This document shows, piece after piece, positions 1-6,109 of a stretch of DNA of 6,111 nucleotides. Source of the DNA: Chitinophagaceae bacterium (lineage in GTDB: Bacteria; Bacteroidota; Bacteroidia; Chitinophagales; Chitinophagaceae). The position numbers and the translations under genes are program-made. Each line of letters begins with the position of its first letter. The stretch's first letter is position 1. The notes under the pieces were generated by a model. It was given only the letters and a program-made list of their open reading frames with translations, made no database searches and was not told the DNA's origin. The stretch spans positions 1-6,111 of the forward strand of contig CANHLV010000125.1 in the NCBI GenBank assembly GCA_947461495.1, in the 5' to 3' direction.

Positions 1-30
1 CATCAAAAATGATGATAAGTAAATTATTTA

Positions 31-62
31 AAAAAAATCCCGTCCGGGTAATCGTGACGGGA
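31..62 (-). terminator. Rho-independent terminator of tRNA-Gly
   Basis: Read on the minus strand, a 7-bp stem (CCCGTC pairing with GACGGG, plus one flanking A-T pair) with an 11-nt loop is followed by a run of seven T residues. It starts a few bases after the 3' end of tRNA-Gly, where a tRNA transcript should end. The plus-strand side has no T-run, so it should work only for leftward transcription. Confidence 0.85.
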
Positions 63-68
63 AAAATG

Positions 69-141
<73 letters not shown>

Positions 142-175
142 ATATTGTATAAGAACTATCTTTTTTAAAGGAGTG

Positions 176-207
176 CAAAAATAAGCATACTTTCTTTAAA
201 AAAACAA
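176..207 (-). promoter_or_regulatory. Bacteroidota-type promoter for tRNA-Gly
   Basis: On the minus strand, TATTTTTG (176-183) matches the Bacteroidota -7 consensus TAnnTTTG exactly. A TTG (205-207) lies 21 nt upstream, a spacing that fits the -33 element of this promoter class. Transcription would begin near 170, leaving a leader of roughly 28 nt before the mature tRNA-Gly 5' end at 141. The element sits between the stop codon of the small membrane protein gene and the tRNA. Confidence 0.65.
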
Positions 208-214
208 AACTTTT

Positions 215-427
215 TTATTTGTATTTCGGATTGTACAATGTATTCTCCGGAACATTTACCTCAGGCTTCCCTTTATATCTGTGAGTGTATAAACTATAAC
301 ATCCTCCCAATACAAATGCAATGATCACAAAAACCTGACAAAACCAAATGAATCTTGATGAAGACACCCAATTGTGTGTGAAATCCTTGTGTGTATTGTC
401 GATTACTTCTTTGTATTCCTGTTGCAT
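215..427 (-). CDS. Small single-pass membrane protein, unknown function
   Basis: This 70-residue protein matches no family I recognise. Its N-terminal part (residues 1-24) is polar, with several acidic and histidine residues. One hydrophobic segment follows at about residues 26-48, rich in F, I, V and containing GGC. After it comes a basic stretch (R50, K52, K54) and a short proline-containing tail ending in PKYK. There is no cleavable signal peptide or lipobox. The basic cluster after the span suggests the C-terminus may face the cytoplasm, but this is weak. It lies 48 bp downstream of the glycosyltransferase gene on the same strand, so it could be co-transcribed, although a -7-like element in the gap suggests it can also be transcribed alone. 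Coding is supported by its position filling the gap between genes and by the coherent membrane-protein layout; no homology evidence is available here. Confidence 0.65.
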   Translation of the reverse strand: MQQEYKEVIDNTHKDFTHNWVSSSRFIWFCQVFVIIAFVLGGCYSLYTHRYKGKPEVNVPENTLYNPKYK

Positions 428-445
428 AATCTATTTTTTTCGGAG

Positions 446-456
446 GCAAAAATAAG
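446..456 (-). promoter_or_regulatory. Candidate -7 element for the small membrane protein gene
   Basis: On the minus strand the 11-mer CTTATTTTTGC contains an exact TAnnTTTG match (447-454). The same 11-mer covers the -7 element of tRNA-Gly at 175-185. The ATG at 427 would be preceded by a very short leader of about a dozen nucleotides. No TTG lies at the expected -33 distance, so the promoter is incomplete by consensus. Confidence 0.4.
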
Positions 457-475
457 GTGTTCTTTTTAAAAAAAA

Positions 476-1501
476 TTATTTAGTATCAATAATTTCTTTA
501 AAGATCTTTTTGTTTTTAAAAAAATAATCCCAAATCAACATTCCACGATACCAACCATTAAATATATAGGAAGGATATTCAGGCTTGGGAGTTGTTCGTT
601 TGACAAAAAGCAACCAATTCATAAATGCTATATGCGACTTTGCTATCGCCATAAAATATTGAAACTCTCCAGCTAAAAGTCCTTTCCACGCTGCAACCGC
701 ATCTAACCCAAATCTTACCGAAATTTTCCAGCAACCTTTCCAAAATGGGAGATTTTTTGCCAACATGATCAGATTATTCCTAAAATTCAAAAATACTTTA
801 CGGCTGTTCCCTTTGGGCAAAGTGCCGCCTCCTACATGATAAACAACTGATTTCGGCTGTACATAAATTTTATATCCAAACAACTGCATACGCCAACATA
901 AATCTATTTCTTCCTGATGCGCAAAAAAATATTCATCCAACCCATTCATTTCATGATAAACATCAGACCTTACAAACATTGCTGCTCCTGTTGCCCAAAA
1001 ACACGGTGTTGCATCATCATATTGCCCCATATCTTTCTCACAAACATCAAATACTCGACCCCTCGTAAACGGATACCCGAAACTATCTATCCAGCCTCCA
1101 GAAGCACCTGCATATTCAAATTCGGACTTATTATTAAAAGATAATATTTTGGGTTGACAAGCGCCTATTTTTTTATCCGACTCCATCAATTCTATTATCG
1201 GCTCAATCCAACTTGGAGTCACTTCTACATCACTATTCAATAAAACATAATATGCAGCTTCCACTTGCTTTAAAGCCGTATTATACCCCTTTGCAAAACC
1301 TTCGTTGGATGGATTTAATATAATTTCTACTGAAGGGTATTTTTGTTGTAAAAAAGAAACAGAATCATCATCAGAGGCATTATCTGCAACTATTATTTTA
1401 CAATTAGCGTAAGTGGCGTCCAACACAGATGGAAGAAACTGCTCCAGAAATTTTTTTCCATTCCAATTCAAGATCACCACTGCTACTGAAGGTTGAACCA
1501 T
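476..1501 (-). CDS. Family 2 glycosyltransferase (GT-A fold, rhamnosyltransferase-like)
   Basis: The protein (341 residues) probably transfers a sugar from a nucleotide-sugar donor to a growing surface polysaccharide or glycoconjugate at the cytoplasmic face of the inner membrane. The GT-A core spans about residues 5-230. It opens with the strand VAVVILNWNG (6-15), followed by VADNASDD (38-45), which contacts the nucleotide, and NEGFAKGYN (66-74). The metal-binding DxD equivalent is NSDVEV (89-94). ATGAAMFVR (170-178) and the EEIDLCWR segment (197-204), holding the likely catalytic acid/base, follow, then HVGGGT (222-227) and NFRNN (239-243). The C-terminal part (about 255-341) is rich in aromatic and basic residues and may associate with the membrane. 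Length and motif order are normal for the family. The start at 1501 sits just after a good -7 element and just before the first core strand. Acceptor and donor cannot be told from sequence; no other glycan genes are in the window. Confidence 0.92.
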   Translation of the reverse strand: MVQPSVAVVILNWNGKKFLEQFLPSVLDATYANCKIIVADNASDDDSVSFLQQKYPSVEIILNPSNEGFAKGYNTALKQVEAAYYVLLNSDVEVTPSWIEPIIELMESDKKIGACQPKILSFNNKSEFEYAGASGGWIDSFGYPFTRGRVFDVCEKDMGQYDDATPCFWATGAAMFVRSDVYHEMNGLDEYFFAHQEEIDLCWRMQLFGYKIYVQPKSVVYHVGGGTLPKGNSRKVFLNFRNNLIMLAKNLPFWKGCWKISVRFGLDAVAAWKGLLAGEFQYFMAIAKSHIAFMNWLLFVKRTTPKPEYPSYIFNGWYRGMLIWDYFFKNKKIFKEIIDTK

Positions 1502-1525
1502 TTATCTTTACTTTTTTAACGAATA

Positions 1526-1551
1526 CAAACTTACATTTTTTTAGCCTCCAA
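1526..1551 (-). promoter_or_regulatory. Candidate promoter for the glycosyltransferase gene
   Basis: On the minus strand TAAGTTTG (1526-1533) is an exact match to the Bacteroidota -7 consensus TAnnTTTG. A TTG at 1549-1551 lies 15 nt upstream, somewhat closer than usual for a -33 element. Transcription would start around 1519, giving a leader of roughly 18 nt before the ATG at 1501. It lies within the 66-bp divergent region shared with the histidine kinase gene. Confidence 0.5.
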
Positions 1552-1567
1552 TGCATTAATTTTACTT

Positions 1568-2722
1568 ATGTTTTCTCAATTCATCAACTGGCGAACCTCA
1601 CTGGCTATAATTGCAATTGCTATTGTAACGGGCACTATATTCTACTCAAATTACCTGTCGAAAAAAATTGCCACAGACGAAAGGAGAAAAGTAAACATAT
1701 GGGCTGAATCACTTAAAACAAGAAGCACTACTACAGACCAATCGGCACTCAATTTAACGAATATCATCACCAATGAAAATGTTGAGATACCAATAATAGA
1801 AACTGATGAGAATGATAGACCTACCGGAAATTATCTCAATATAGAGCCTGATGCAATTAAATCAGATAGCAATTTCCTTTCAAAAAAACTGGAAGAATTC
1901 AAAGGTCAGCATCAATGTATTGTAGTCGAAATAAACAAAGAACCCCTTATATATAATAAATACTATTATGGTGATTCTGAATTATTGAAAGAGGTAAGAT
2001 ACTACCCAATCATTCAGCTCATCATCGTTGCTTTTTTCATCGTCATTACATTGATTACCATTACCACCAGAAACAAATCTACCCAAAATCAGGTTTGGGC
2101 AGGTATGGCTAAAGAAACTGCTCATCAACTCGGCACCCCAATTTCATCTTTAGAAGGATGGGTAGAAATGCTCAAAGAAATGCAAGGCAATGAAAAAATA
2201 GCAGCAGAAATGAGTAAAGATGTAGAAAGACTAAAACTTGTGAGCGACAGATTTGGCAAAATAGGAAGTACGCCCCAACTGATAGCCACCAATATCACTG
2301 ACCAGGTTGAAAGTATGGTAAATTATATTAAAAGAAGATCCAGCGAAAAAGTAAATTTTGAAATCAAATTACCTCAAGAAAGAAATATTATCGGATTAAT
2401 CAATGCGCCATTATTTGACTGGGTTATTGAGAATCTTTTGAAAAATGCACTGGATGCTTTAGATGGTCATGGTAAAATAATCGTAACTATTGTTGATGAT
2501 AAAACAGAAATCAAAATCGATGTTTCAGATACTGGTAAAGGTATTAGTAAAAAAAACATAGCGAATGTTTTCAAGCCAGGATTTACCACAAAAAAAAGAG
2601 GTTGGGGCCTTGGACTTTCACTAAGCAAAAGAATCATAGAGCAATACCACAAAGGCAATTTATATGTTAAGCAAAGCGAAGTGGGGAAAGGGACTACTTT
2701 CAGAATTGTTTTGAAGAAATAA
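1568..2722 (+). CDS. Membrane-bound sensor histidine kinase (HQLGTP type)
   Basis: This 384-residue protein is a two-component sensor that should autophosphorylate on histidine and pass the phosphate to a response regulator. A first membrane span lies at about residues 10-29 and a second at about 147-167. Between them is a roughly 115-residue extracytoplasmic region that I do not recognise and that likely senses the signal. The H-box follows almost directly (about 178-195), with H186 the phosphoacceptor and T190 at the usual +4 position; there is no room for a HAMP domain. The DHp helices run to about 232. The HATPase_c domain has the N-box ENLLKNA (288-294, N293), G1 box DTGKG (321-325), F-box FKPGF (335-339) and G2 box GWGLGL (345-350), so all ATP-binding motifs are intact. 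The residue after H186 is Q instead of the usual E or D, a variant frequent in Bacteroidota kinases. No response regulator is adjacent, so its partner lies elsewhere. An in-frame stop at 1517-1519 bounds the start upstream. Confidence 0.93.
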   Translation: MFSQFINWRTSLAIIAIAIVTGTIFYSNYLSKKIATDERRKVNIWAESLKTRSTTTDQSALNLTNIITNENVEIPIIETDENDRPTGNYLNIEPDAIKSDSNFLSKKLEEFKGQHQCIVVEINKEPLIYNKYYYGDSELLKEVRYYPIIQLIIVAFFIVITLITITTRNKSTQNQVWAGMAKETAHQLGTPISSLEGWVEMLKEMQGNEKIAAEMSKDVERLKLVSDRFGKIGSTPQLIATNITDQVESMVNYIKRRSSEKVNFEIKLPQERNIIGLINAPLFDWVIENLLKNALDALDGHGKIIVTIVDDKTEIKIDVSDTGKGISKKNIANVFKPGFTTKKRGWGLGLSLSKRIIEQYHKGNLYVKQSEVGKGTTFRIVLKK

Positions 2723-2771
2723 GAGAATACCTTCTCAAAAACTAATTTTTCAATTTTCGAATCATTCATTT

Positions 2772-2779
2772 TATCTTTG
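2772..2779 (+). promoter_or_regulatory. -7 promoter element for tRNA-Leu
   Basis: TATCTTTG matches the Bacteroidota -7 consensus TAnnTTTG exactly and lies 32 bp before the mature tRNA-Leu 5' end, leaving a leader of about 25 nt. No TTG is present at the ideal -33 distance; the nearest resemblance is TTTTC around 2754-2758. The position between the kinase stop codon and the tRNA makes it a credible independent promoter. Confidence 0.6.
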
Positions 2780-2790
2780 GCGTCCTCAAA

Positions 2791-2811
2791 ATAAGAAAGT
2801 TCATTTCTTAT
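2791..2811 (+). other. Perfect inverted repeat in the tRNA-Leu leader
   Basis: ATAAGAAA (2791-2798) and TTTCTTAT (2804-2811) are perfect inverted repeats separated by GTTCA, giving an 8-bp AU-rich stem with a 5-nt loop. The right arm ends exactly one base before the first base of mature tRNA-Leu. In the precursor the hairpin would stack next to the acceptor stem, at the RNase P cleavage point. There is no T-run after it, so it is not a terminator. Confidence 0.6.
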
Positions 2812-2895
2812 GCGGCGATGGCGAAATTGGTAGACGCACTACCTTGAGGTGGTAGCGCTCGAAAGGGCGTGGGAGTTCGAATCTCCTTTGCCGCA
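2812..2895 (+). tRNA. tRNA-Leu (anticodon GAG)
   Basis: This is a complete class II tRNA of 84 nt. The acceptor stem is GCGGCGA pairing with TTGCCGC (one G-U pair) with an A discriminator, as expected for leucine. The anticodon stem CTACC/GGTAG encloses the loop TTGAGGT, giving anticodon GAG (2846-2848), which reads CUC and CUU. The long variable arm typical of tRNA-Leu is present as CGCTC-GAAA-GGGCG (2856-2869). The T-arm has a TTCGAAT loop. CCA is not encoded. The gene follows the kinase gene by 89 bp but has its own promoter candidate and terminator. Confidence 0.97.
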
Positions 2896-2896
2896 C

Positions 2897-2926
2897 AAAA
2901 AAACTCCTGCTAATCAGGAGTTTTTT
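2897..2926 (+). terminator. Rho-independent terminator of tRNA-Leu
   Basis: ACTCCTG (2903-2909) pairs with CAGGAGT (2915-2921) around the loop CTAAT, followed by a T-run to 2926. The preceding A-run can extend the stem with the T-run, so the structure could also stop leftward transcription. It begins right after the tRNA 3' end. Confidence 0.9.
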
Positions 2927-2930
2927 AATA

Positions 2931-3063
2931 CCCAAAAAATCCCCAATCCCTCATCCCCAGTCCCTAATTACCCAATTACTACTCCTACTAATTCCCAATT
3001 ACTAATCCCCAATTACTAATCCCTAATTCCCTAATTACTAATCACCCAATTTCCAAATTAACC
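2931..3063 (+). repeat. Degenerate 7/14-nt repeat, G-depleted
   Basis: The block consists of diverged heptads of the form AATTACT and AATCCCC/AATCCCT, alternating to give a 14-nt period. The clearest part is 2995-3042, where the 15-mer CCAATTACTAATCCC occurs at 2995-3009 and again at 3009-3023, and a further AATTACTAATC copy follows at 3033-3043. Earlier copies (from about 2940) are looser, such as CCCAATTACTAC at 2971-2982. The plus strand has no G at all from 2961 to 3075, and only one G (2960) from 2927. It contains no supported gene, hairpin or promoter. It resembles low-complexity intergenic arrays that I recall from other Bacteroidota genomes, but no function is known to me. Confidence 0.75.
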
Positions 3064-3100
3064 AATCATCAAATTGGCACATCATCAAATTATCAAATCA
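3064..3100 (+). repeat. Short ATCAAATT repeat adjoining the heptad block
   Basis: ATCAAATT occurs at 3068-3075 and 3084-3091, followed directly by the near copy ATCAAATC at 3092-3099, with CATC and CACATC joining them. The unit differs from the preceding CCC-containing heptads but shares their A/T/C composition and lack of G, so it looks like a second repeat type fused to the first. It is bounded on the right by CTCCCGTGG, where base composition returns to normal. Confidence 0.5.
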
Positions 3101-3149
3101 CTCCCGTGGATAATCTGTTGGAAACCAATCCATCAATATATTTATTTTA

Positions 3150-3178
3150 TTGTACTTTCACGCTTTAGGCCAATTTTG
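3150..3178 (+). promoter_or_regulatory. Candidate promoter for the TonB-dependent receptor
   Basis: TTG at 3150-3152 and CAATTTTG at 3171-3178 are separated by 18 nt. The second differs from the Bacteroidota -7 consensus TAnnTTTG at one base only. Transcription would start near 3185, about 18 nt before the ATG at 3203. The position supports that ATG and argues against any start further upstream. Confidence 0.5.
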
Positions 3179-3202
3179 CAATTAACCCAAACCATTAAAT
3201 TT

Positions 3203-6058
3203 ATGAGAAAGATTATCTTACTGTTACTTGCAGTCATGTTAACAGGAATCAGTTTCGCTCAAAAAACCTACACTTTAAAAATAAAGGATTCTCAAACCGG
3301 AAATCCTTTGCCTCATGTTTCTGCTCTTGTAAAAGACAATAAAGGAAGCGTTAGTGACGAAAATGGTCAGGCAACTATTGTAGGAAATGCATCTACAACT
3401 GTAAAAATTAGTTGTGTTGGTTATAAAGACCTTGAACTGACACTGGGAAATGAAATGGTTATTACGGTATCTCTCGAATCTGCTGCAACTGAAATCTCAG
3501 ATGTAGTTGTATTGGGCACAAGAGGTGCTGCAAGGGCTAAAACAGAAACAGCAGTACCCGTTGACGTTATTAAAATCAATCAAGCTGGTTTACCATCTGC
3601 AAGAATGGACCTTACTTCTGTATTAAATATGGCAGCTCCTTCTTTCAACTACAATAAACAAACAGGTTCTGATGGTGCAGATCATATAGATTTAGGAACA
3701 TTGAGAGGCCTTGGCCCTGATCAAACCTTAGTTTTAATTAATGGAAAAAGAAGACATAACACAGCTTTTGTAGCCTTGTTTGGCACTAGAGGAAGAGGAA
3801 ATTCCGGGACAGATTTAAATGGATTTTCTCAAGCAGCTGTTGATAGAATTGAAATCCTGAGAGATGGCGCCTCGGCACAATACGGATCTGATGCTATGGC
3901 AGGCGTAATGAACATTGTGTTGAAAAAAGATGTAAACAACTGGACGATTAACACAGGTTGGGCGGGTAATTACGATGATAAATACAATTCACATGCTACC
4001 AAAGGAGGCAATCAATATATATATGGAAATAAAATCGATGGAGGAACATTCACCTTCTCTGCCAATCATGGCATCAAATTAAATCCTTACGGTGGCTTTT
4101 TAAACATATCATTTGATTATTTAAATCAGGCAAAAACATTCCGTCAAGTTGCTGATACAAACGTTTCTACTAACAAAAATGCCATGCCTTTAAATGGCAG
4201 CAGAAGAGCTTTCGGTGATGGATCTGTTGCTACTGTAGGAACAATGTTCAACATGGAAATACCTACCAGCGAATCAAAGAAAACTACTGTTTACGCTTTC
4301 GGTGGATTCAATAACAAAGCTTCTGACGCTTACGCTTACACGAGAAACTATAGCTGGAACCCTCAGCGTTTCCCCGTTGATGCTCTGGGCAATTTAGTAT
4401 TTGATCCCAACATTATGAAAATTACATCAGACGGAGAGACTTACTACAACCCTCATATCCAAACCAAAATCAATGATATTTCATTGGCAGCAGGTATCAG
4501 AGGAAATTTGGCAAAAGGATGGAATTGGGATTTTAGTAATACTATTGGAAAAAACGATTTTCATTATTACGGAGACAAAACTTTCAATGCTTCTATGATC
4601 ATCATACCAGGCAGCGAAAGACAAACCCATTTTGATGATGGTGGTTTTAATTTCTTACAAAATACTACCAACCTTGATTTCAGCAAATCATTTTCAAATG
4701 TAGCAGAAGGACTTAACCTTGGTTTAGGTGCAGAATTCAGATATGAGAATTATGAAATTTACAAAGGTGAAGAAGCTTCTTACAGACAATACACCAATTC
4801 TTTTGGCCAAGCTTCCGGAGCTCAGGGTTTCCCTGGGTTTAGTCCAAATGATGAAGTGAAAGCATCAAGAACAAATCTTAGTTTATATGTAGATGCAGAA
4901 TTAAAAGCAACAAAAGCATTATTGATTGATGGAGCCGTAAGATTTGAAAACTATTCCGATTTCGGTTCTGTTGCAACTTTTAAAATAGCTTCACGTTATA
5001 AAGTAGTAGACAATTTCAATCTTAGAGGTTCTGTTAGCACCGGTTTCAGAGCTCCTTCTTTACAACAAATCAATTTTAGCAACACACTTACATCTTTCTA
5101 TGGCGCTCAGCTTGTGCAATCAAGAATAGCCCGTAATAATGATGTGATTACAAAAGCTGCAGGTATTGATAAGCTTAAACAAGAAACATCTGTAAACGCA
5201 AGTTTCGGTTTTGCATGGAAACCTATAAAAGGACTAACGGTTACGGTTGATGGCTACGTAGTGAAAGTAAAAGACAGAATCGTATTGTCTGGCTTATTCT
5301 CAGCAGGAGACACTACCCTTCCTACTGTTCTAACCGACGAAATGAATGCTTTAAATGTAGCAACCACTCAATTCTTTGCCAACTCTGTAAACACTACAAA
5401 TTACGGTGTTGACATCCTAATTGATTATAGCAAAAAACTGAGCCCGAACAAATCAATTAAAGCACTATTAGCAGGAAATTTCCAATCCATGAAAGTTGAT
5501 AAGGTAAATATACCTGATGTTTTAAACGACAGTTATGTACATCGTAAAACTTTTTTCAGCGACAGAGAAGAAGCATTTCTTAAAGCATCCGCTCCAAATA
5601 TGAAATTCAATTTAACTGTTGACTATACTTTCAAAAAATGGACAGTTGGTACCCATGTCAATTATTTTGGAAAATTAACCACCTTGGGTTTTGGCTGGAC
5701 AGGTTTAGCTAGTGCCGCAGGTACTGGTGGTCCTGGAGATCCTGCCATTTCTGGAAGCTTTACTGGAATAGATCCTTATGTTGATATCGATGGATATAGT
5801 GATGGTGTTAATGTTGTAAAAGAAGAATTTGTATACAGTGGAAAAGCAACAATTGATTTGTATGGCGCTGTAAAACTTTCTAAAAAAGTCTCAGTCTTTT
5901 TTGGTGTTGACAATGTATTAAATGTACATCCTAATTTTGCTGCAGTTCCTAATGCACGTTATGAATCATTTGACAATGAAACAGGAGGCGCATGGGAGTC
6001 GGTTCAAATGGGTTTCAATGGAAGAAGATTATTCAGTAAGATTTCATTCAATTTCTAA
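3203..6058 (+). CDS. TonB-dependent outer-membrane receptor (non-SusC type)
   Basis: This 951-residue protein should import an unidentified ligand across the outer membrane using energy from TonB-ExbB-ExbD. A signal peptide covers residues 1-19 (basic MRKI, a leucine-rich core, then SFA before Q20). A carboxypeptidase-regulatory-like beta-sandwich follows at about 22-93 (TGNPLPHVSALV, SDENGQATI, VGYK). A TonB-box-like stretch, SDVVVLGTR, is at 99-107. The plug domain spans about 113-243 and includes TLRGLGPDQTLVLINGKRR and, near its end, RIEILRDGASAQYGSDAMAG and NIVLK. The rest is a 22-strand-type barrel, with the conserved TGFRAPS motif at 613-619 and a terminal phenylalanine as outer-membrane proteins require. 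The plug resembles the siderophore/nutrient receptor branch shared with Proteobacteria and lacks SusC signatures; no SusD gene is in the window. I chose ATG 3203 because it directly starts the signal peptide; an in-frame TTG at 3074 would add 43 residues from repeat DNA ahead of it. The gene appears to be transcribed alone. Confidence 0.95.
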   Translation: MRKIILLLLAVMLTGISFAQKTYTLKIKDSQTGNPLPHVSALVKDNKGSVSDENGQATIVGNASTTVKISCVGYKDLELTLGNEMVITVSLESAATEISDVVVLGTRGAARAKTETAVPVDVIKINQAGLPSARMDLTSVLNMAAPSFNYNKQTGSDGADHIDLGTLRGLGPDQTLVLINGKRRHNTAFVALFGTRGRGNSGTDLNGFSQAAVDRIEILRDGASAQYGSDAMAGVMNIVLKKDVNNWTINTGWAGNYDDKYNSHATKGGNQYIYGNKIDGGTFTFSANHGIKLNPYGGFLNISFDYLNQAKTFRQVADTNVSTNKNAMPLNGSRRAFGDGSVATVGTMFNMEIPTSESKKTTVYAFGGFNNKASDAYAYTRNYSWNPQRFPVDALGNLVFDPNIMKITSDGETYYNPHIQTKINDISLAAGIRGNLAKGWNWDFSNTIGKNDFHYYGDKTFNASMIIIPGSERQTHFDDGGFNFLQNTTNLDFSKSFSNVAEGLNLGLGAEFRYENYEIYKGEEASYRQYTNSFGQASGAQGFPGFSPNDEVKASRTNLSLYVDAELKATKALLIDGAVRFENYSDFGSVATFKIASRYKVVDNFNLRGSVSTGFRAPSLQQINFSNTLTSFYGAQLVQSRIARNNDVITKAAGIDKLKQETSVNASFGFAWKPIKGLTVTVDGYVVKVKDRIVLSGLFSAGDTTLPTVLTDEMNALNVATTQFFANSVNTTNYGVDILIDYSKKLSPNKSIKALLAGNFQSMKVDKVNIPDVLNDSYVHRKTFFSDREEAFLKASAPNMKFNLTVDYTFKKWTVGTHVNYFGKLTTLGFGWTGLASAAGTGGPGDPAISGSFTGIDPYVDIDGYSDGVNVVKEEFVYSGKATIDLYGAVKLSKKVSVFFGVDNVLNVHPNFAAVPNARYESFDNETGGAWESVQMGFNGRRLFSKISFNF

Positions 6059-6081
6059 TAAATAACAAATTTAAAAAGCAT

Positions 6082-6109
6082 AAAAGCGTTTACTTTGTAA
6101 GCGCTTTTT
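6082..6109 (+). terminator. Rho-independent terminator of the TonB-dependent receptor gene
   Basis: AAAAGCGTTTAC (6082-6093) pairs with GTAAGCGCTTTT (6097-6108) in a 12-bp stem with one G-U pair and a TTT loop, and the right arm ends in five T residues. It lies 23 bp after the stop codon. The A-rich left arm means it could also act on leftward transcription arriving from beyond the window. Confidence 0.85.

Noticed and set aside
1..14. Small inverted repeat CATCA/TGATG at the window edge
   Set aside because: The stem is only 5 bp, has no T-run on the visible side, and is cut by the window boundary, so no role can be assigned.
917..1144. Plus-strand open frame inside the glycosyltransferase gene
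   Set aside because: It is antisense to well-conserved glycosyltransferase motifs, its product is rich in Cys, Ile and Pro with no domain, and it has no promoter.
1503..1510. TATCTTTA as a -7 element for the histidine kinase
   Set aside because: The last base departs from TAnnTTTG and no TTG lies at the proper upstream distance; too weak to call a promoter, though a kinase promoter must lie somewhere near.
1429..1707. Plus-strand open frame spanning the divergent promoter region
   Set aside because: It overlaps the start of both the glycosyltransferase and the kinase, whose reading frames are supported by conserved motifs; its product shows no recognisable features.
2723..2750. Possible terminator after the kinase (GAGAA-TACC-TTCTC)
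   Set aside because: The stem is only 5 bp and is followed by A residues, with a T-run only about 10 nt later; read-through into the tRNA-Leu gene cannot be excluded.
2467..2769. Minus-strand open frame over the 3' end of the kinase gene
   Set aside because: It is antisense to the HATPase domain (N-box to G2 box), which fixes the true frame.
2940..3063. CRISPR-like array
   Set aside because: The units are 7-14 nt, degenerate and without unique spacers, and there are no cas genes.
2812..3100. tRNA-Leu 3' end as an integration site with the repeats as remnant
   Set aside because: No direct repeat of the tRNA 3' end is visible downstream, there is no integrase gene, and the intact terminator directly follows the tRNA.
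3111..3150. Riboswitch or attenuator ahead of the receptor
   Set aside because: Only a 4-bp hairpin (TTGG-AAA-CCAA) is present and it lies upstream of the predicted transcription start; no known riboswitch consensus is visible.
3074..3202. N-terminal extension of the receptor from an in-frame TTG
   Set aside because: The start is a TTG inside the repeat block, the promoter candidate lies downstream of it, and the 43 extra residues would precede an otherwise perfect signal peptide starting at ATG 3203.
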